A stretch of DNA of 64,000 nucleotides from Phaeocystidibacter luteus (GCF_008933115.1 NZ_WBVO01000001.1:558001-622000); one strand, 5' to 3'; counted from the stretch's first letter, positions 42,609 through 52,020 are shown. Notes: generated from the letters alone by a model not told the origin. Made by a program: numbers and translations.

Positions 42609-43627
42609 CGGCCGCGCGCCTTGCGATAATCGCGAATGTTTCTTTCGTGCTGAGCGAGCGTTTTGGCAAATCGATGGTAGCCTGGTCGATCTAAGTCGGC
42701 CATCATGAAGATAAATTCATTTTTGTCGGCATTGAGGACAGCCTCAATTGCTACAATCTCTGGGATTGAAATTGGCCCTGGAGGAAGTCCATCAATCAGG
42801 TATGTGTTATATGGATGGTCGTATTCAGTCATCTTGTTGAGTACACGTCTAACCGGATAATCCTCTGGGTGGTCTTGCTCCCAAGCAAACTTGGAGGTCG
42901 CGTCACACTGCAGTCGAATTCCCTTTCTCAATCTATTGAGGTACAAGCCGGCCACAATTGGCATCTCGTCCTCCATATACGTTTCTCCTTGAACTATGGA
43001 TGCTAGGATGGACACTTCAATTGGTGTAAGTCCTTTGCTTTGAGCTAATTCCTCTCTTTCATCGGTCCAATACTTTCCATGCTCCACCAACAGTCTAGAA
43101 ACGACCTCTTCCGCGGATGCAGTCCAATACACCTCATATGTGTTGGGTAGAATATACGCCATCCTATGCGCCTTATCTTCTACTCCGTTGGCAATCCAAA
43201 GTGAATCGTTGGTGAGTGCTTCGAGAAAATCGGCTTTGCTCGGTTGCAGATCTCTGTCTAAAGCCGAGGCCAACTGATTCATATTCTTCACATTGTGAAA
43301 CTGCAGTCGAGAAGGAGTCTGAAGCCCGCCGATAAGTCGGTTTACCATTTCACGGTTTGACATCCCCTCTTCGAAAACGTAACGACCATATTTGAGGTGA
43401 GTGCCGAGTTCTTTGAAAGTCGCCCATTCTTTGAAAGTCTCAGGGTCAACTAATCCACTATCTATAGCGTGTACGATGTCTATGAGTTCCGTGTTCTCAT
43501 CCACAATAAACTCAATGGGATGGCCTACGAAGTTCGACTTCATAGTGAGACGGTATCCGAACCAAGCAACAACGCTACCTCCTAGGAGGAGGAATATGAA
43601 TAGAAAGAGGAATATTCTTTTTCGCAT
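42605..43627 (-). CDS. mltG: Endolytic transglycosylase MltG
   Basis: The 340-residue protein has a short cytoplasmic start (MRKRI), one membrane helix and the YceG/MltG periplasmic domain. The catalytic Glu lies in ASIVQGETYMEDEMP, followed by VAGLYLNRLRKGIRLQCDAT and the YNTYLIDGLPPGPISIPE motif. MltG cuts growing glycan strands and is held to set their length. I start at ATG 43627; an upstream TTG would add seven residues without family fit. It sits in a minus-strand run behind dapF, GNAT and the cytochrome gene. Confidence 0.95.
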   Translation of the reverse strand: MRKRIFLFLFIFLLLGGSVVAWFGYRLTMKSNFVGHPIEFIVDENTELIDIVHAIDSGLVDPETFKEWATFKELGTHLKYGRYVFEEGMSNREMVNRLIGGLQTPSRLQFHNVKNMNQLASALDRDLQPSKADFLEALTNDSLWIANGVEDKAHRMAYILPNTYEVYWTASAEEVVSRLLVEHGKYWTDEREELAQSKGLTPIEVSILASIVQGETYMEDEMPIVAGLYLNRLRKGIRLQCDATSKFAWEQDHPEDYPVRRVLNKMTEYDHPYNTYLIDGLPPGPISIPEIVAIEAVLNADKNEFIFMMADLDRPGYHRFAKTLAQHERNIRDYRKARGR

Positions 43628-43654
43628 ACGGCTAATTGTAGCCCGCAAATTAAC

Positions 43655-45622
43655 TCATTCTTTGCGGTTGATGTCCTCCCAAACGGCTAGATATTGCTGA
43701 TTATTTGGATAGGCCTCGATTAATGGTTTCAAGGCCCGCTTTGCCTCATCATACCTACCGAGAGCATAATATGCAGAAACGGCATTAAGGCGTGCCGGTT
43801 CATAGTCTGGATCCAGATTTAACGCGTACTCGAAGTACTCAAGTGCTATGGTGGTATCACCATAAATTAACTGAACATAGCCGTAGTTGCTGTTTGCATC
43901 AGATAAGTACGGGTTCAGATCAATGATGTACTTGAATTGCTTTTCTGCCTCCTCTACGTCTCCCAGCTTGAGGGAAACTGCACCAAGTTTATTTCGAATC
44001 TCAAGCACATCTGGAGCTAGTGCCACTGCTTTTCGGTAGAACATCCGGGCGAAATCCGCCTGATTTACGGAGTTGTATGCTTCGCCTATTCTATAAGCCG
44101 TCCAAGCATGGCGGTTGTCGTACGTCTGTTGATTTAACTGTCCAAGTACGATTTGAGGGCCCCTTCTCTCAACTTCTTGAACTAACAATCCCGAAGTACC
44201 CCGAAGATGGTATAAGTGAACAAGCTCAGTAATAGCCGCTGAATCTTCCAACTCCCGAATATAGGTCCAGGCTGAATCGAGCAATGACACCTCACCACCA
44301 AATTGCTCGTATTGCTGTAAGAAGGCCCTTGCTTTACTTCGGTTTGATGGTTGCGAATTGTTGATGGCAACCAAGGCGAGCAACGTACGCTCCATCTGAT
44401 CTTCTATTTGAATTTCTACGCCGGCATCTGGAACCTTAATCCAATGATCATGCACGCTTACATGCGGAATGTCCTCCGAACTACTCGAAGGCATGTGACA
44501 TTGAACGCAATTGTCGTCAACCTTCAAACGCTCTAGCTCTGATTCCGTACACAAATTCGACTTCTCAGATGTATGGCAAGAATTACACGTCTTGTTGAAC
44601 TGAAGCGTATTCGTTTCAGCAATTGAAACGTGGGGATTATGACAAGAAATGCAATTGAAGGAGCCGTCGCCTGCTTTGTAGCAATCAGACAACTTCAATC
44701 GATCGGCGTGACTTGCCATGATGAAGGAGTGCTCACTGTTGTCATACCGAGGTAGATAGACATCCATGACCTCCGACAAGCGCATTCCTGGGCGGAAATC
44801 AAAAAATGACTTCCCTTCGGCCAGAACTGCATTTCCTTGCAGGTGGCAACGCTGGCAAAGCTCCATTTGAAGATCGGCAGAAAGTCTTCTGGGATTTACG
44901 ATGGTATAATCAGGACCTTGTGAAGTGTCTACGATGTTTCCTGCGAGCTTTTCGGCTACGTGCAACTCACCCGGACCATGACATCTTTCGCAGTTGATTC
45001 CTGTTGGGACTGCATTAAACCGATTATTAGAACCGAGGACAAACTCCGTTGGCATCGCATTGTGGCAGCTCATGCATTCAAGTCCGATGATTCGAGTAAA
45101 TCGCGTGTTATTGCCGTTTTCAAATCCTGGCGGCAAATCGGCTCTTCCCTCTTGTGTGTAGTAGGTAAAAGGAGCCTGATAAAGGAAACCATTTGAATTC
45201 CAAATGTGGCTATTGGTGTGCTGACCACTTCCGATGATATAGTCGACCCGCTGTCTTCTTTTGTGGACGGTGTCTCCACCTTCTGTTCTAAACTCCAGCA
45301 CAAACAGTGTACTATCGACGAAATAGGGTTGATATGAATAGCCAGAATGAGGGTCGACAATCACTTCAGAGCCGTCCCAATCAAAAAAGGCCTTTCCGGG
45401 AGTAGCATGGTCGAATGACTTTCCCATTCCGGTATGCACAAAAGTGTGTCGTACATCACCGTGGCAACCGGAGCAGGCATCCATGCCGACATAGGATACG
45501 GTATCGTGATGGTTTAGCCAGATCAAATCACTCACTTCCGGCTTTTCTTCCGGAGAGTTACACTGATATAAGGTGAGGGTTAGAACTAGGATTAACCCAA
45601 GAACAAGACCGGTTCGCCTCAT
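43655..45622 (-). CDS. Heptaheme cytochrome c with C-terminal TPR repeats
   Basis: The 655-residue exported protein begins with a hydrophobic signal and a Cys in LTLYQC (atypical lipobox). Seven CXXCH heme sites follow: CSGCH, CMSCH, CERCH, CQRCH, CISCH, CNSCH and CVQCH, with further His that could be distal ligands. From about residue 500 it turns into TPR repeats (for example ALEYFEYALNLDPDYEPARL). It resembles the cytochrome c554/HAO-like multiheme-TPR proteins found in Bacteroidetes and Planctomycetes; redox partner unknown. I start at ATG 45622, in an ATGA overlap with the GNAT gene. Confidence 0.88.
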   Translation of the reverse strand: MRRTGLVLGLILVLTLTLYQCNSPEEKPEVSDLIWLNHHDTVSYVGMDACSGCHGDVRHTFVHTGMGKSFDHATPGKAFFDWDGSEVIVDPHSGYSYQPYFVDSTLFVLEFRTEGGDTVHKRRQRVDYIIGSGQHTNSHIWNSNGFLYQAPFTYYTQEGRADLPPGFENGNNTRFTRIIGLECMSCHNAMPTEFVLGSNNRFNAVPTGINCERCHGPGELHVAEKLAGNIVDTSQGPDYTIVNPRRLSADLQMELCQRCHLQGNAVLAEGKSFFDFRPGMRLSEVMDVYLPRYDNSEHSFIMASHADRLKLSDCYKAGDGSFNCISCHNPHVSIAETNTLQFNKTCNSCHTSEKSNLCTESELERLKVDDNCVQCHMPSSSSEDIPHVSVHDHWIKVPDAGVEIQIEDQMERTLLALVAINNSQPSNRSKARAFLQQYEQFGGEVSLLDSAWTYIRELEDSAAITELVHLYHLRGTSGLLVQEVERRGPQIVLGQLNQQTYDNRHAWTAYRIGEAYNSVNQADFARMFYRKAVALAPDVLEIRNKLGAVSLKLGDVEEAEKQFKYIIDLNPYLSDANSNYGYVQLIYGDTTIALEYFEYALNLDPDYEPARLNAVSAYYALGRYDEAKRALKPLIEAYPNNQQYLAVWEDINRKE

Positions 45623-46152
45623 AGGATAAGTTGCATTTGAACGACATCCACGAATGCATTGCGCCTTCTCAGCCAATCTTTTAGAACTCCGGTCTTAGCA
45701 TAGCCTGCATTCGTAAAGAGGTCTATAGAGTGTTCGTTATCTGACTGAATTTCGGCATACAATTGATGCAGAAAGGCTACTTCCCTAGCATAGTCTGATA
45801 ACCAATTCAGGGCTTCCTTTGCGTATCCTTTGTTTCGGTGATCGAGATGCACTAAAACACCAACTGCGGAACGTTGATTACGCTCAGAGTAATTGTACAG
45901 ATCTAGCAATCCAATTGGAGTATTGCTTTCGCGAAGTTCTATAACCCAGCGAAACTGACCAGCCTCTTGGAGTGTTTCGGAGGCATTTTCGATGTAGGCT
46001 TTAAAGGTGGATCTAGAAAGTGGAAGCTGGCGCTCACCGACGAGCCAATGTGCTGGATCATTCTCCAACAACATGAGCCATGAAAGATCTTCTGGCTCTA
46101 ATGCTCTGAATGCCAATCGTTCCGATGTACTAGTGAGATTCAGCTTGTCCAA
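45619..46152 (-). CDS. GNAT-family N-acetyltransferase
   Basis: The 177-residue protein fits the RimJ/RimL-like GNAT group: the opening TSTSERLAFRALEPEDLSWL, the central IGLLDLYNYSERNQRSAVG strand and the acetyl-CoA loop HRNKGYAKEALNWLSDYA. Acceptor unknown (protein N-termini or small molecules). It overlaps dapF by 13 bp and the cytochrome gene by 4 bp (ATGA), so it is co-expressed with both. Confidence 0.9.
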   Translation of the reverse strand: MDKLNLTSTSERLAFRALEPEDLSWLMLLENDPAHWLVGERQLPLSRSTFKAYIENASETLQEAGQFRWVIELRESNTPIGLLDLYNYSERNQRSAVGVLVHLDHRNKGYAKEALNWLSDYAREVAFLHQLYAEIQSDNEHSIDLFTNAGYAKTGVLKDWLRRRNAFVDVVQMQLIL

Positions 46153-46916
46153 GATCCTTCGAATACTTTTTGAGCGGGTCCTGCTAGAATCACCTTTGAA
46201 TAGACCCCGTTGTTGAACTCAAAAGATACACGTAATTCGCCACCTGGTGTGGAAACCTCAATTGAATCTTTCTGGGCAATTCCAAGGTGATGTAATGCTA
46301 TCGCCGAAGCCGTCACCCCTGTACCACAACTGTAAGTCTCCGCTTCTACCCCCCTTTCATAGGTTCGAACTTTGAGCTTTTGATCATTCCATTCGATGAA
46401 ATTCACGTTTGAGCCTTCTACTCCATAAATCTCATTTCGGATGATTCGGCCCTTCTTGTGCACGGGGTAATCGTCGACATCATCAACGACCTCCACGTGA
46501 TGTGGCGAACCTGTGTCCATCCAAATTCCACGAATCTTTTCTGAAATGGATGAAACATCGTTCATACCTAGGTGGACAATATCGCCTTCGATACTAGCGT
46601 GATGCAATCCATCTATAGCGCGGAAAACAATATCCTCAGTTCCAACAATGCCCAGCGTATGCGCGAACATTACGGAACATCGTCCGCCGTTACCACACAT
46701 CGTCGACTCTCGTCCGTCACTGTTGAAATAGACCATCTTGAAGTCTACTTCATCGTCCTCTTCAATTAGAATGAAACCATCTGCGCCGATGCCAAAGCGG
46801 CGATGGCAAATATGTGCGATTTGCTCAGTAGTCAGGTCAACGAGAAAGGGCTTTCGATGATCGATCATCACAAAATCATTTCCCGTACCTTGATATTTTT
46901 CGAACTGAAATTTCAT
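46140..46916 (-). CDS. dapF: Diaminopimelate epimerase DapF
   Basis: The 258-residue enzyme converts LL- to meso-diaminopimelate for peptidoglycan and lysine. It shows KYQGTGNDFVMIDHR at the N-terminus and the two catalytic cysteines in STMCGNGGRC and AETYSCGTGVTASA. Length fits the family. It heads a minus-strand run (GNAT, cytochrome, mltG, DUF2279). A TAACTTCG box, a one-mismatch TANNTTTG, lies about 5-15 bp before its ATG on the minus strand. Confidence 0.96.
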   Translation of the reverse strand: MKFQFEKYQGTGNDFVMIDHRKPFLVDLTTEQIAHICHRRFGIGADGFILIEEDDEVDFKMVYFNSDGRESTMCGNGGRCSVMFAHTLGIVGTEDIVFRAIDGLHHASIEGDIVHLGMNDVSSISEKIRGIWMDTGSPHHVEVVDDVDDYPVHKKGRIIRNEIYGVEGSNVNFIEWNDQKLKVRTYERGVEAETYSCGTGVTASAIALHHLGIAQKDSIEVSTPGGELRVSFEFNNGVYSKVILAGPAQKVFEGSWTS

Positions 46917-47041
46917 AATGCGAAGTTACGGAATAGAATCCGAGGTTAAAATCTTGTTAATCCACAATCCATGGGGGCTAAGAGTTGTTAACTTGGTGTG
47001 AGATTTGAGAAAATAGACAACATCAACAATAGAGATAGAAT

Positions 47042-48478
47042 ATGAAGATGAAGCAAACACTCAGCACTCTTGCCGTAGCCATTGCGGGCGGAGCTGCAGC
47101 GGTAGTAGGATATACTCAGCTTGTCGATTCTCCACAACAAGTAGTTATCCAGCAAAATCAAACGCCATCTGTTATAAGAACTGCCAATGGAGCACCCATC
47201 CAATGGGACAGTTTTTCAGAAGCGGCAGAAATGGCAGTAAACAGTGTAGTACACGTCAAAACTGCCGTAGAACAAGGCTACTATGTGAGTCCATTTAGAG
47301 GATTTGGTTTTGGTCAGGGCAACATGACCCCGCGCATTGTAGAAGGTACAGGATCTGGCGTAATCATATCGGAAAACGGATACATCGTTACCAACAACCA
47401 CGTTATTGCCAATGCTCAATCGGTTGAAGTGATGCTTAACGATAACCGTGAATATGAGGCAGAGGTAATTGGTACGGATCCTACAACAGATATTGCCGTA
47501 CTAAAAATCGCGGCCGAAGGACTTCAACCATTGACCATTGCGAATTCGGACGACCTACGACTTGGGCAATGGGTGCTCGCAGTGGGCAACCCATTTAATC
47601 TAAACAGTACAGTCACCGCGGGAATTGTTTCAGCAAAAGGCCGAAGCATTAATATTATCGATGAACAGAGTGCGATTGAATCTTTCATTCAAACCGACGC
47701 AGCGGTGAACCCGGGAAATTCAGGTGGAGCACTCGTAAACCTCAATGGAGATTTGGTTGGAATTAATACCGCCATTAGCACGCATACCGGCTCCTTTGAG
47801 GGATACTCATTCGCTGTGCCGAGTAATCTGGCACGAAAAGTTGTAGATGACATCATTGAATATGGCCAGGTGCAACGCGCATATTTAGGGGTGAATATCA
47901 CAAACGTGACCCCTGAGCTTTCCGAACAATTCGATCTAGACCTCAATACAGGCGTTTATATTGCTGATGTAGTCGAAGGATCTGCAGCGGAAGACGCTGG
48001 GTTGGAGCGCGGAGATGTGATTACCCAGATTAACAACAGACCAGTAACTCGTACGAGTGAGCTCCTAGAAGTGATTGGAAGTAAACGTCCCGGTGATGCG
48101 GTACAAGTTACCGTTGATCGCGGTGGAAATTCCAGATCATTGAACCTTACGCTGACAAACAGCAGTGGAAACACCGATTTAGTTCGTGCCGAGCCTGAGA
48201 CAGGCAATGAACTTGGTGGCACATTCAGAGGTTTGAGTGAAGCGGATAAGCGTCAGCTTAAGCTTAGAAATGGAGTTGTTGTAACGGATCCAGGTACTGG
48301 TGAACTCGCCAAGGCAGGAGTGCCAAGGGGATTTGTCATTACCAAAGTAAACAACCAGAGAGTTGATTCAGAAGAAGATATACTCGCAGTAGTGGCAGAA
48401 ATTAAACCTGGAGATGGACTCTTGATTCAGGGATATCATCCGAACGGCAAACCAGACTTCTTTGCGTTTGGAATGTAA
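47042..48478 (+). CDS. DegP/DegQ-type periplasmic serine protease (two PDZ domains)
   Basis: The 478-residue protein has an N-terminal hydrophobic anchor or signal (LAVAIAGGAAAVVGYTQ) and a trypsin-like domain with the triad His in VTNNHVIANA, Asp in TTDIAVLKI and Ser in VNPGNSGGAL, followed by two PDZ domains (about residues 275-370 and 395-478). Do-like proteases degrade or refold damaged envelope proteins. The gene stands alone between the divergent dapF promoter region and a strong terminator. ATG 47042 or the ATG two codons on are both possible starts. Confidence 0.95.
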   Translation: MKMKQTLSTLAVAIAGGAAAVVGYTQLVDSPQQVVIQQNQTPSVIRTANGAPIQWDSFSEAAEMAVNSVVHVKTAVEQGYYVSPFRGFGFGQGNMTPRIVEGTGSGVIISENGYIVTNNHVIANAQSVEVMLNDNREYEAEVIGTDPTTDIAVLKIAAEGLQPLTIANSDDLRLGQWVLAVGNPFNLNSTVTAGIVSAKGRSINIIDEQSAIESFIQTDAAVNPGNSGGALVNLNGDLVGINTAISTHTGSFEGYSFAVPSNLARKVVDDIIEYGQVQRAYLGVNITNVTPELSEQFDLDLNTGVYIADVVEGSAAEDAGLERGDVITQINNRPVTRTSELLEVIGSKRPGDAVQVTVDRGGNSRSLNLTLTNSSGNTDLVRAEPETGNELGGTFRGLSEADKRQLKLRNGVVVTDPGTGELAKAGVPRGFVITKVNNQRVDSEEDILAVVAEIKPGDGLLIQGYHPNGKPDFFAFGM

Positions 48479-48519
48479 AACCGGACTAAGTGTAAATTTT
48501 ACACCTTATAATTGATTTT

Positions 48520-48550
48520 AAACCCCTCATTTTGAGGGGTTTATTTATTT
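48520..48550 (+). terminator. Intrinsic terminator after the Do-like protease
   Basis: The 9-bp stem AACCCCTCA/TGAGGGGTT (48521-48529 with 48533-48541) has a 3-nt loop and a T-rich tail (TTATTTATTT). Confidence 0.92.
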
Positions 48551-48558
48551 ACACAAAA

Positions 48559-48589
48559 TTGCCCGAACCGAATTAGCGAAGTATTTTTG
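48559..48589 (+). promoter_or_regulatory. Bacteroidetes-type promoter for gap
   Basis: TTG (48559-48561) and TATTTTTG (48582-48589) are separated by 20 nt, the best -33/-7 pair in the window. The gap ATG follows 34 bp downstream. Confidence 0.65.
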
Positions 48590-48622
48590 CGCCAGTTTTT
48601 CGTGCCATTTAAACCCATTAGC

Positions 48623-50068
48623 ATGTCACGCGCATACGAAACCGCCGTTCAAGAAAGAATCGGCATGGAGAAATCCGCAACTGAATTTATTAAGGTTATC
48701 AGTGACCTTTTCTACGACAAAGGTGTTGAGACTGTACTCTTCCGCAACCAGCTTATCGATAAGCGTCCGAGTGAGATCTTGAATCTCCACGACTACGCAA
48801 AGAAGGTTGTTGGCAAAAACATCACACTTACCGACACATTGGAGCTTGCAACAGCGGTTCTCAATGCAAACATTTGCCCAGCACGTTTCGACATTGGTCG
48901 CCTTGCTGCAGAATGGGTTGAGGAAGGTTCATCTTTTGATTCAAAAGACGCATTTGTTGCCAACAAAATGGGAGACTTCATCGGCGAAGATGCCTCTGAA
49001 GTTCAACCGAAGGATGTGGTTCTTTACGGATTTGGCCGTATTGGTCGTCTTGCCGCTCGTGAGCTCATCGCTCAAGAGGGACGCGGTCAGCAGCTTCGTC
49101 TACGCGCCATCGTTACTCGTGGCGAAACTCCTGAATCACTTGAAAAGCGTGCTTCATTGCTCCGTGTAGACTCTGTTCACGGTACTTTCCCAGGTACAGT
49201 TGAGGCTGACGTTGAGAATATGGCTTTGATCATCAACGGTCGCATGGTGAATATGATTTCTGCCAATGCTCCTGAGGACATCGATTATACAGCCTATGGC
49301 ATTAACGATGCATTGATTGTGGACAACACCGGCGCATTCCGCGACGAAGTTGCTCTTGGTCGTCACCTTAAGGCGAAGGGAGCATCAAAAGTTCTCCTTA
49401 CTGCACCAGGTAAAGGTGTTCCGAACATTGTACACGGAATTAACCAGAAGGATCACGATCCGAATAACGTAGACATTTTCTCGGCAGCATCCTGTACTAC
49501 CAATGCAATTGCGCCAGTATTGAAGGTGATCAACGACAAGTTGGGAATTGAAAAAGGTCACATTGAAACCATTCACGCTTACACCAACGACCAAAACTTG
49601 GTGGACAACATGCACAGCAAGTATCGTAGAGGTCGCGCTGCTGGCGTGAATATGGTTATTACTGAAACAGGCGCTGGTAAGGCGGTTGACAAGGCCATCC
49701 CTGGTCTTGGTTCGAAGCTTACTTCAAACGCTATTCGCGTTCCAGTTCCAGACGGTTCATTGGCAATTTTGAACCTCACCGTTTCGAAGGATACATCAGT
49801 AGAAGACGTAAACGAAATCATGCGTGATGCGGCTTTGAAAGGTGACTTGGTTGAGCAAATCAACTACAGCATTTCAAACGAACTCGTATCTAGCGATATC
49901 ATCGGAAACTCTTGTCCGTCTATTTACGACAGTAAAGCGACCATCGTTCATAGCGATAACCGCTCAATGGTGTTGTACGTATGGTACGATAACGAGTACG
50001 GATACACTCGTCAGGTGATTCGCCTCAGCAAGTACATTGCGCAGGTTCGTCGCAAGCGTTACTATTAA
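48623..50068 (+). CDS. gap: Glyceraldehyde-3-phosphate dehydrogenase, long form
   Basis: The 481-residue enzyme has an N-terminal extension of about 130 residues before the NAD-binding Rossmann start (DVVLYGFGRIGRLAARE). The catalytic Cys lies in SAASCTTNAIAP, the substrate-binding segment is IHAYTNDQNLVD, and the end YVWYDNEYGYTRQVIRL is canonical. The extension is a known variant in Bacteroidetes; its purpose is unclear. I start at ATG 48623, since the preceding in-frame codon start is a TTG inside the -7 promoter box. A terminator follows. Confidence 0.95.
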   Translation: MSRAYETAVQERIGMEKSATEFIKVISDLFYDKGVETVLFRNQLIDKRPSEILNLHDYAKKVVGKNITLTDTLELATAVLNANICPARFDIGRLAAEWVEEGSSFDSKDAFVANKMGDFIGEDASEVQPKDVVLYGFGRIGRLAARELIAQEGRGQQLRLRAIVTRGETPESLEKRASLLRVDSVHGTFPGTVEADVENMALIINGRMVNMISANAPEDIDYTAYGINDALIVDNTGAFRDEVALGRHLKAKGASKVLLTAPGKGVPNIVHGINQKDHDPNNVDIFSAASCTTNAIAPVLKVINDKLGIEKGHIETIHAYTNDQNLVDNMHSKYRRGRAAGVNMVITETGAGKAVDKAIPGLGSKLTSNAIRVPVPDGSLAILNLTVSKDTSVEDVNEIMRDAALKGDLVEQINYSISNELVSSDIIGNSCPSIYDSKATIVHSDNRSMVLYVWYDNEYGYTRQVIRLSKYIAQVRRKRYY

Positions 50069-50102
50069 GCATAGAAGAAAGGCTTTTATAGCCCAGGCTC
50101 AG

Positions 50103-50132
50103 AAGTCCCTGCCGCGAGGTGGGGACTTTTTT
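50103..50132 (+). terminator. Intrinsic terminator after gap
   Basis: AAGTCCC (50103-50109) pairs with GGGACTT (50122-50128), with a 12-nt loop and a T-run. It opens the 411-bp gap 50069-50479, which otherwise holds two REP-like copies and a low-complexity stretch and no gene I can support. Confidence 0.75.
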
Positions 50133-50145
50133 ATGCGATGTGTTT

Positions 50146-50192
50146 CTCCCGCACCGGCAGGCGGGTAAGCCGCTAAAACGCAAGAGTTATTA
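50146..50192 (+). repeat. REP-like dispersed element, copy B (partial)
   Basis: CCCGCACCGGCAGGCGGG is an imperfect palindrome, followed by TAAGCCGCTAAAACGC. It shares the GGG-AAGC-GC-AAAACGC frame with copies A and C but lacks the TAATCGC segment. Confidence 0.45.
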
Positions 50193-50205
50193 TCGGCATG
50201 CTGTA

Positions 50206-50250
50206 GTTCTCGCGCCGGTAGTCGGGCAAGCTGCAAAACGCCAATTGAAA
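50206..50250 (+). repeat. REP-like dispersed element, copy C
   Basis: GCGCCGGTAGTCGGGCAAGC, then TGCAAAACGCCAATTG, closely matches copy D in its CCGGT(A/G)GTCGGGCA(A/G)GCTG segment and copy A in its AAGCTGC...AAAACGC-AATTG segment. It lies 14 bp after copy B. Confidence 0.6.
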
Positions 50251-50339
50251 TCACGACTATGTCGCTTGGCGCTTTATTCCTCACAAGCCGCACTATTATT
50301 CTTAGAGCATGGGCAAACAGCCTAGCAGCGGGTAAACCA

Positions 50340-50440
50340 AACCACGTCCATCAGTCCAAGAGTCCATTTGTCCATAAGTCTATTAATCCATAAGTCTGTT
50401 AGTCTGTCACTCTATTAGTCCTCCCACCTATCAATCCACC
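50340..50440 (+). repeat. Low-complexity (A)GTCYAT-type stretch
   Basis: Degenerate short phrases such as AGTCCA, AGTCTA, GTCCAT and AGTCTGT recur about every 8-10 bp up to 50420. A pyrimidine-rich segment then runs to the ATG of the DUF481 gene. Confidence 0.55.
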
Positions 50441-50479
50441 CAACCATTTTCCCTAACTTCTCCTCCAAACCACCCAATT

Positions 50480-51499
50480 ATGAAGTACCTAGCCGCACTT
50501 GGATGCATTTTCTACTCTATTATTTCCGTAGCTCAAACCGATTCACTTGTTCTCAACAACAACGATGTGATTGTCGGTGAAGTAAAAAGTATGGATCGTG
50601 GAGTTGTTGTGATTGAAACCGACTATTCTGACAGTGATTTTAAGATTGAATGGGAGAAGATCAAGCGAATCAAGACCTCAGAGCGCTACCTCATCATGTT
50701 GAGCGATGGTCGACGAGTGAGTGGATACTTCATGTCGGCTCCTGACGGCTCTATTTCTATACGTGATATCGAAGGTGGGACCTATGTCGTAAAGCCTGAA
50801 GAGATTGTCTATATCAACAACCTAGACGATGGCTTCTTGAGTAGGCTGTATGCCAATATTGACTTTGGATATAGTCTAACGAAAGCAAACAACCAGAATC
50901 AAACAACACTGAACAGTCGCGTTGGATACATCCAAGATTACTGGTCGGTAGACTTCTACTACAATGCCCTTCTCTCCCGACAGGACTCTACGCCTGACAT
51001 CCGACGAAACGATGCAGGTGCTGGGTTTAGATACTATTTACCTTCGGATTGGTTCCTATCCGCCGACATCACCTTTCTAGCGAATACGGAACAGGCGATT
51101 GACTTGCGAACGAATAGTAAGATTGGTGTGGGTAATTACTTTATCCGATCAAATCACGCGTATTGGGGAGCAAGCGTTGGTGCGGCATCTATACGTGAGC
51201 GCTTCGCGGAGAGCAGCGGTGCGGCAGATCGAAATTCTTGGGAAGCATTCATTGGTACGGAGTTAAACCTGTACGACATAGGCGACCTCAACTTATTTAC
51301 AAACGTGATAGTCTACCCTAGCATCACGGAAAGCGGTCGCTTACGTACAGACTTTCGTTTCGATGCCAAATACGACGACCTCTTCTTGGATGACTTGTAC
51401 ATTCGAGCGGGCATTACGGTCAACTATGACAATCAGCCGGCGGTAGCAGGTAATGAAACGGATTATGTCTTTACGACGGGGATTGGTTGGAAGTGGTGA
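50480..51499 (+). CDS. DUF481 outer-membrane beta-barrel protein
   Basis: The 339-residue exported protein has a signal peptide (MKYLAALGCIFYSIISVAQ), a small beta N-domain (about residues 20-120) and then DUF481-type alternating amphipathic strands to the end (for example YWSVDFYYNALLSRQD, YWGASVGAASIRER and a terminal aromatic WKW). E. coli YdiY belongs to this family ('salt-induced outer membrane protein'); function is unknown. The closing aromatic residue fits an outer-membrane barrel. It follows a repeat-rich gap and is single-gene. Confidence 0.85.
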   Translation: MKYLAALGCIFYSIISVAQTDSLVLNNNDVIVGEVKSMDRGVVVIETDYSDSDFKIEWEKIKRIKTSERYLIMLSDGRRVSGYFMSAPDGSISIRDIEGGTYVVKPEEIVYINNLDDGFLSRLYANIDFGYSLTKANNQNQTTLNSRVGYIQDYWSVDFYYNALLSRQDSTPDIRRNDAGAGFRYYLPSDWFLSADITFLANTEQAIDLRTNSKIGVGNYFIRSNHAYWGASVGAASIRERFAESSGAADRNSWEAFIGTELNLYDIGDLNLFTNVIVYPSITESGRLRTDFRFDAKYDDLFLDDLYIRAGITVNYDNQPAVAGNETDYVFTTGIGWKW

Positions 51500-51521
51500 A
51501 GCGGCGGATCTATTGGACTTT

Positions 51522-51566
51522 TTGAGGGTTAGATTTTTAGATGTTCGGAGGGTTAGAGGGTTGGAC
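51522..51566 (-). repeat. CYAACCCT octamer relative (reverse orientation)
   Basis: On the minus strand it reads CCAACCCTCTAACCCTCC, then a degenerate CTAACCCTC. It lies just after the DUF481 gene and is the same octamer class as 1770-1825. Confidence 0.6.
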
Positions 51567-52020
51567 AGGAGATGGTTTCAGGCTTAAGGCAGAGTGAGTC
51601 AATTTCTGAATGGTTATCACCAAGTTCTTTTCATTAAAGCCTCTTGAAACAATTGGGCCAGCATTCACCTTTTGCCGTTACTAAGGCAGCATCGGGCTTC
51701 AGGCGCCAGGCGGTACACGTCATGGGAATAACTTGAGGTATTGGGCTTGAGACGTTGGGTCAAGGAAGCATGTCGCTGGGTGACTTTATTCAGGGGGCTG
51801 TTTAGCCCCTCCCCGTTCTCAAGCTACAGCACCTTTCCAGATATAGTCGTGTTGTAAACGTTTACATTCGGCTAATTATCCTCCTTATTGCGGTGTCTAC
51901 GATTTGTCCACCGTGTGTCCCCTATTTGTCCAACTGAGAATCATTCTCCATTCGATAAAAGTTTGAAACTTCGCCACAGGGGTGGGGTTAGGGGCCCCAG
52001 CTAAGACGGCAAGCGTCCAA

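Noticed and set aside
48587-48622. Upstream TTG start for gap adding 12 residues
   Set aside because: The TTG lies inside the TATTTTTG promoter box, so it would not be on the transcript.
51795-51812. Terminator at the AGGGGC/GCCCCT hairpin
   Set aside because: No T-run on either side and about 300 bp from the nearest gene end.
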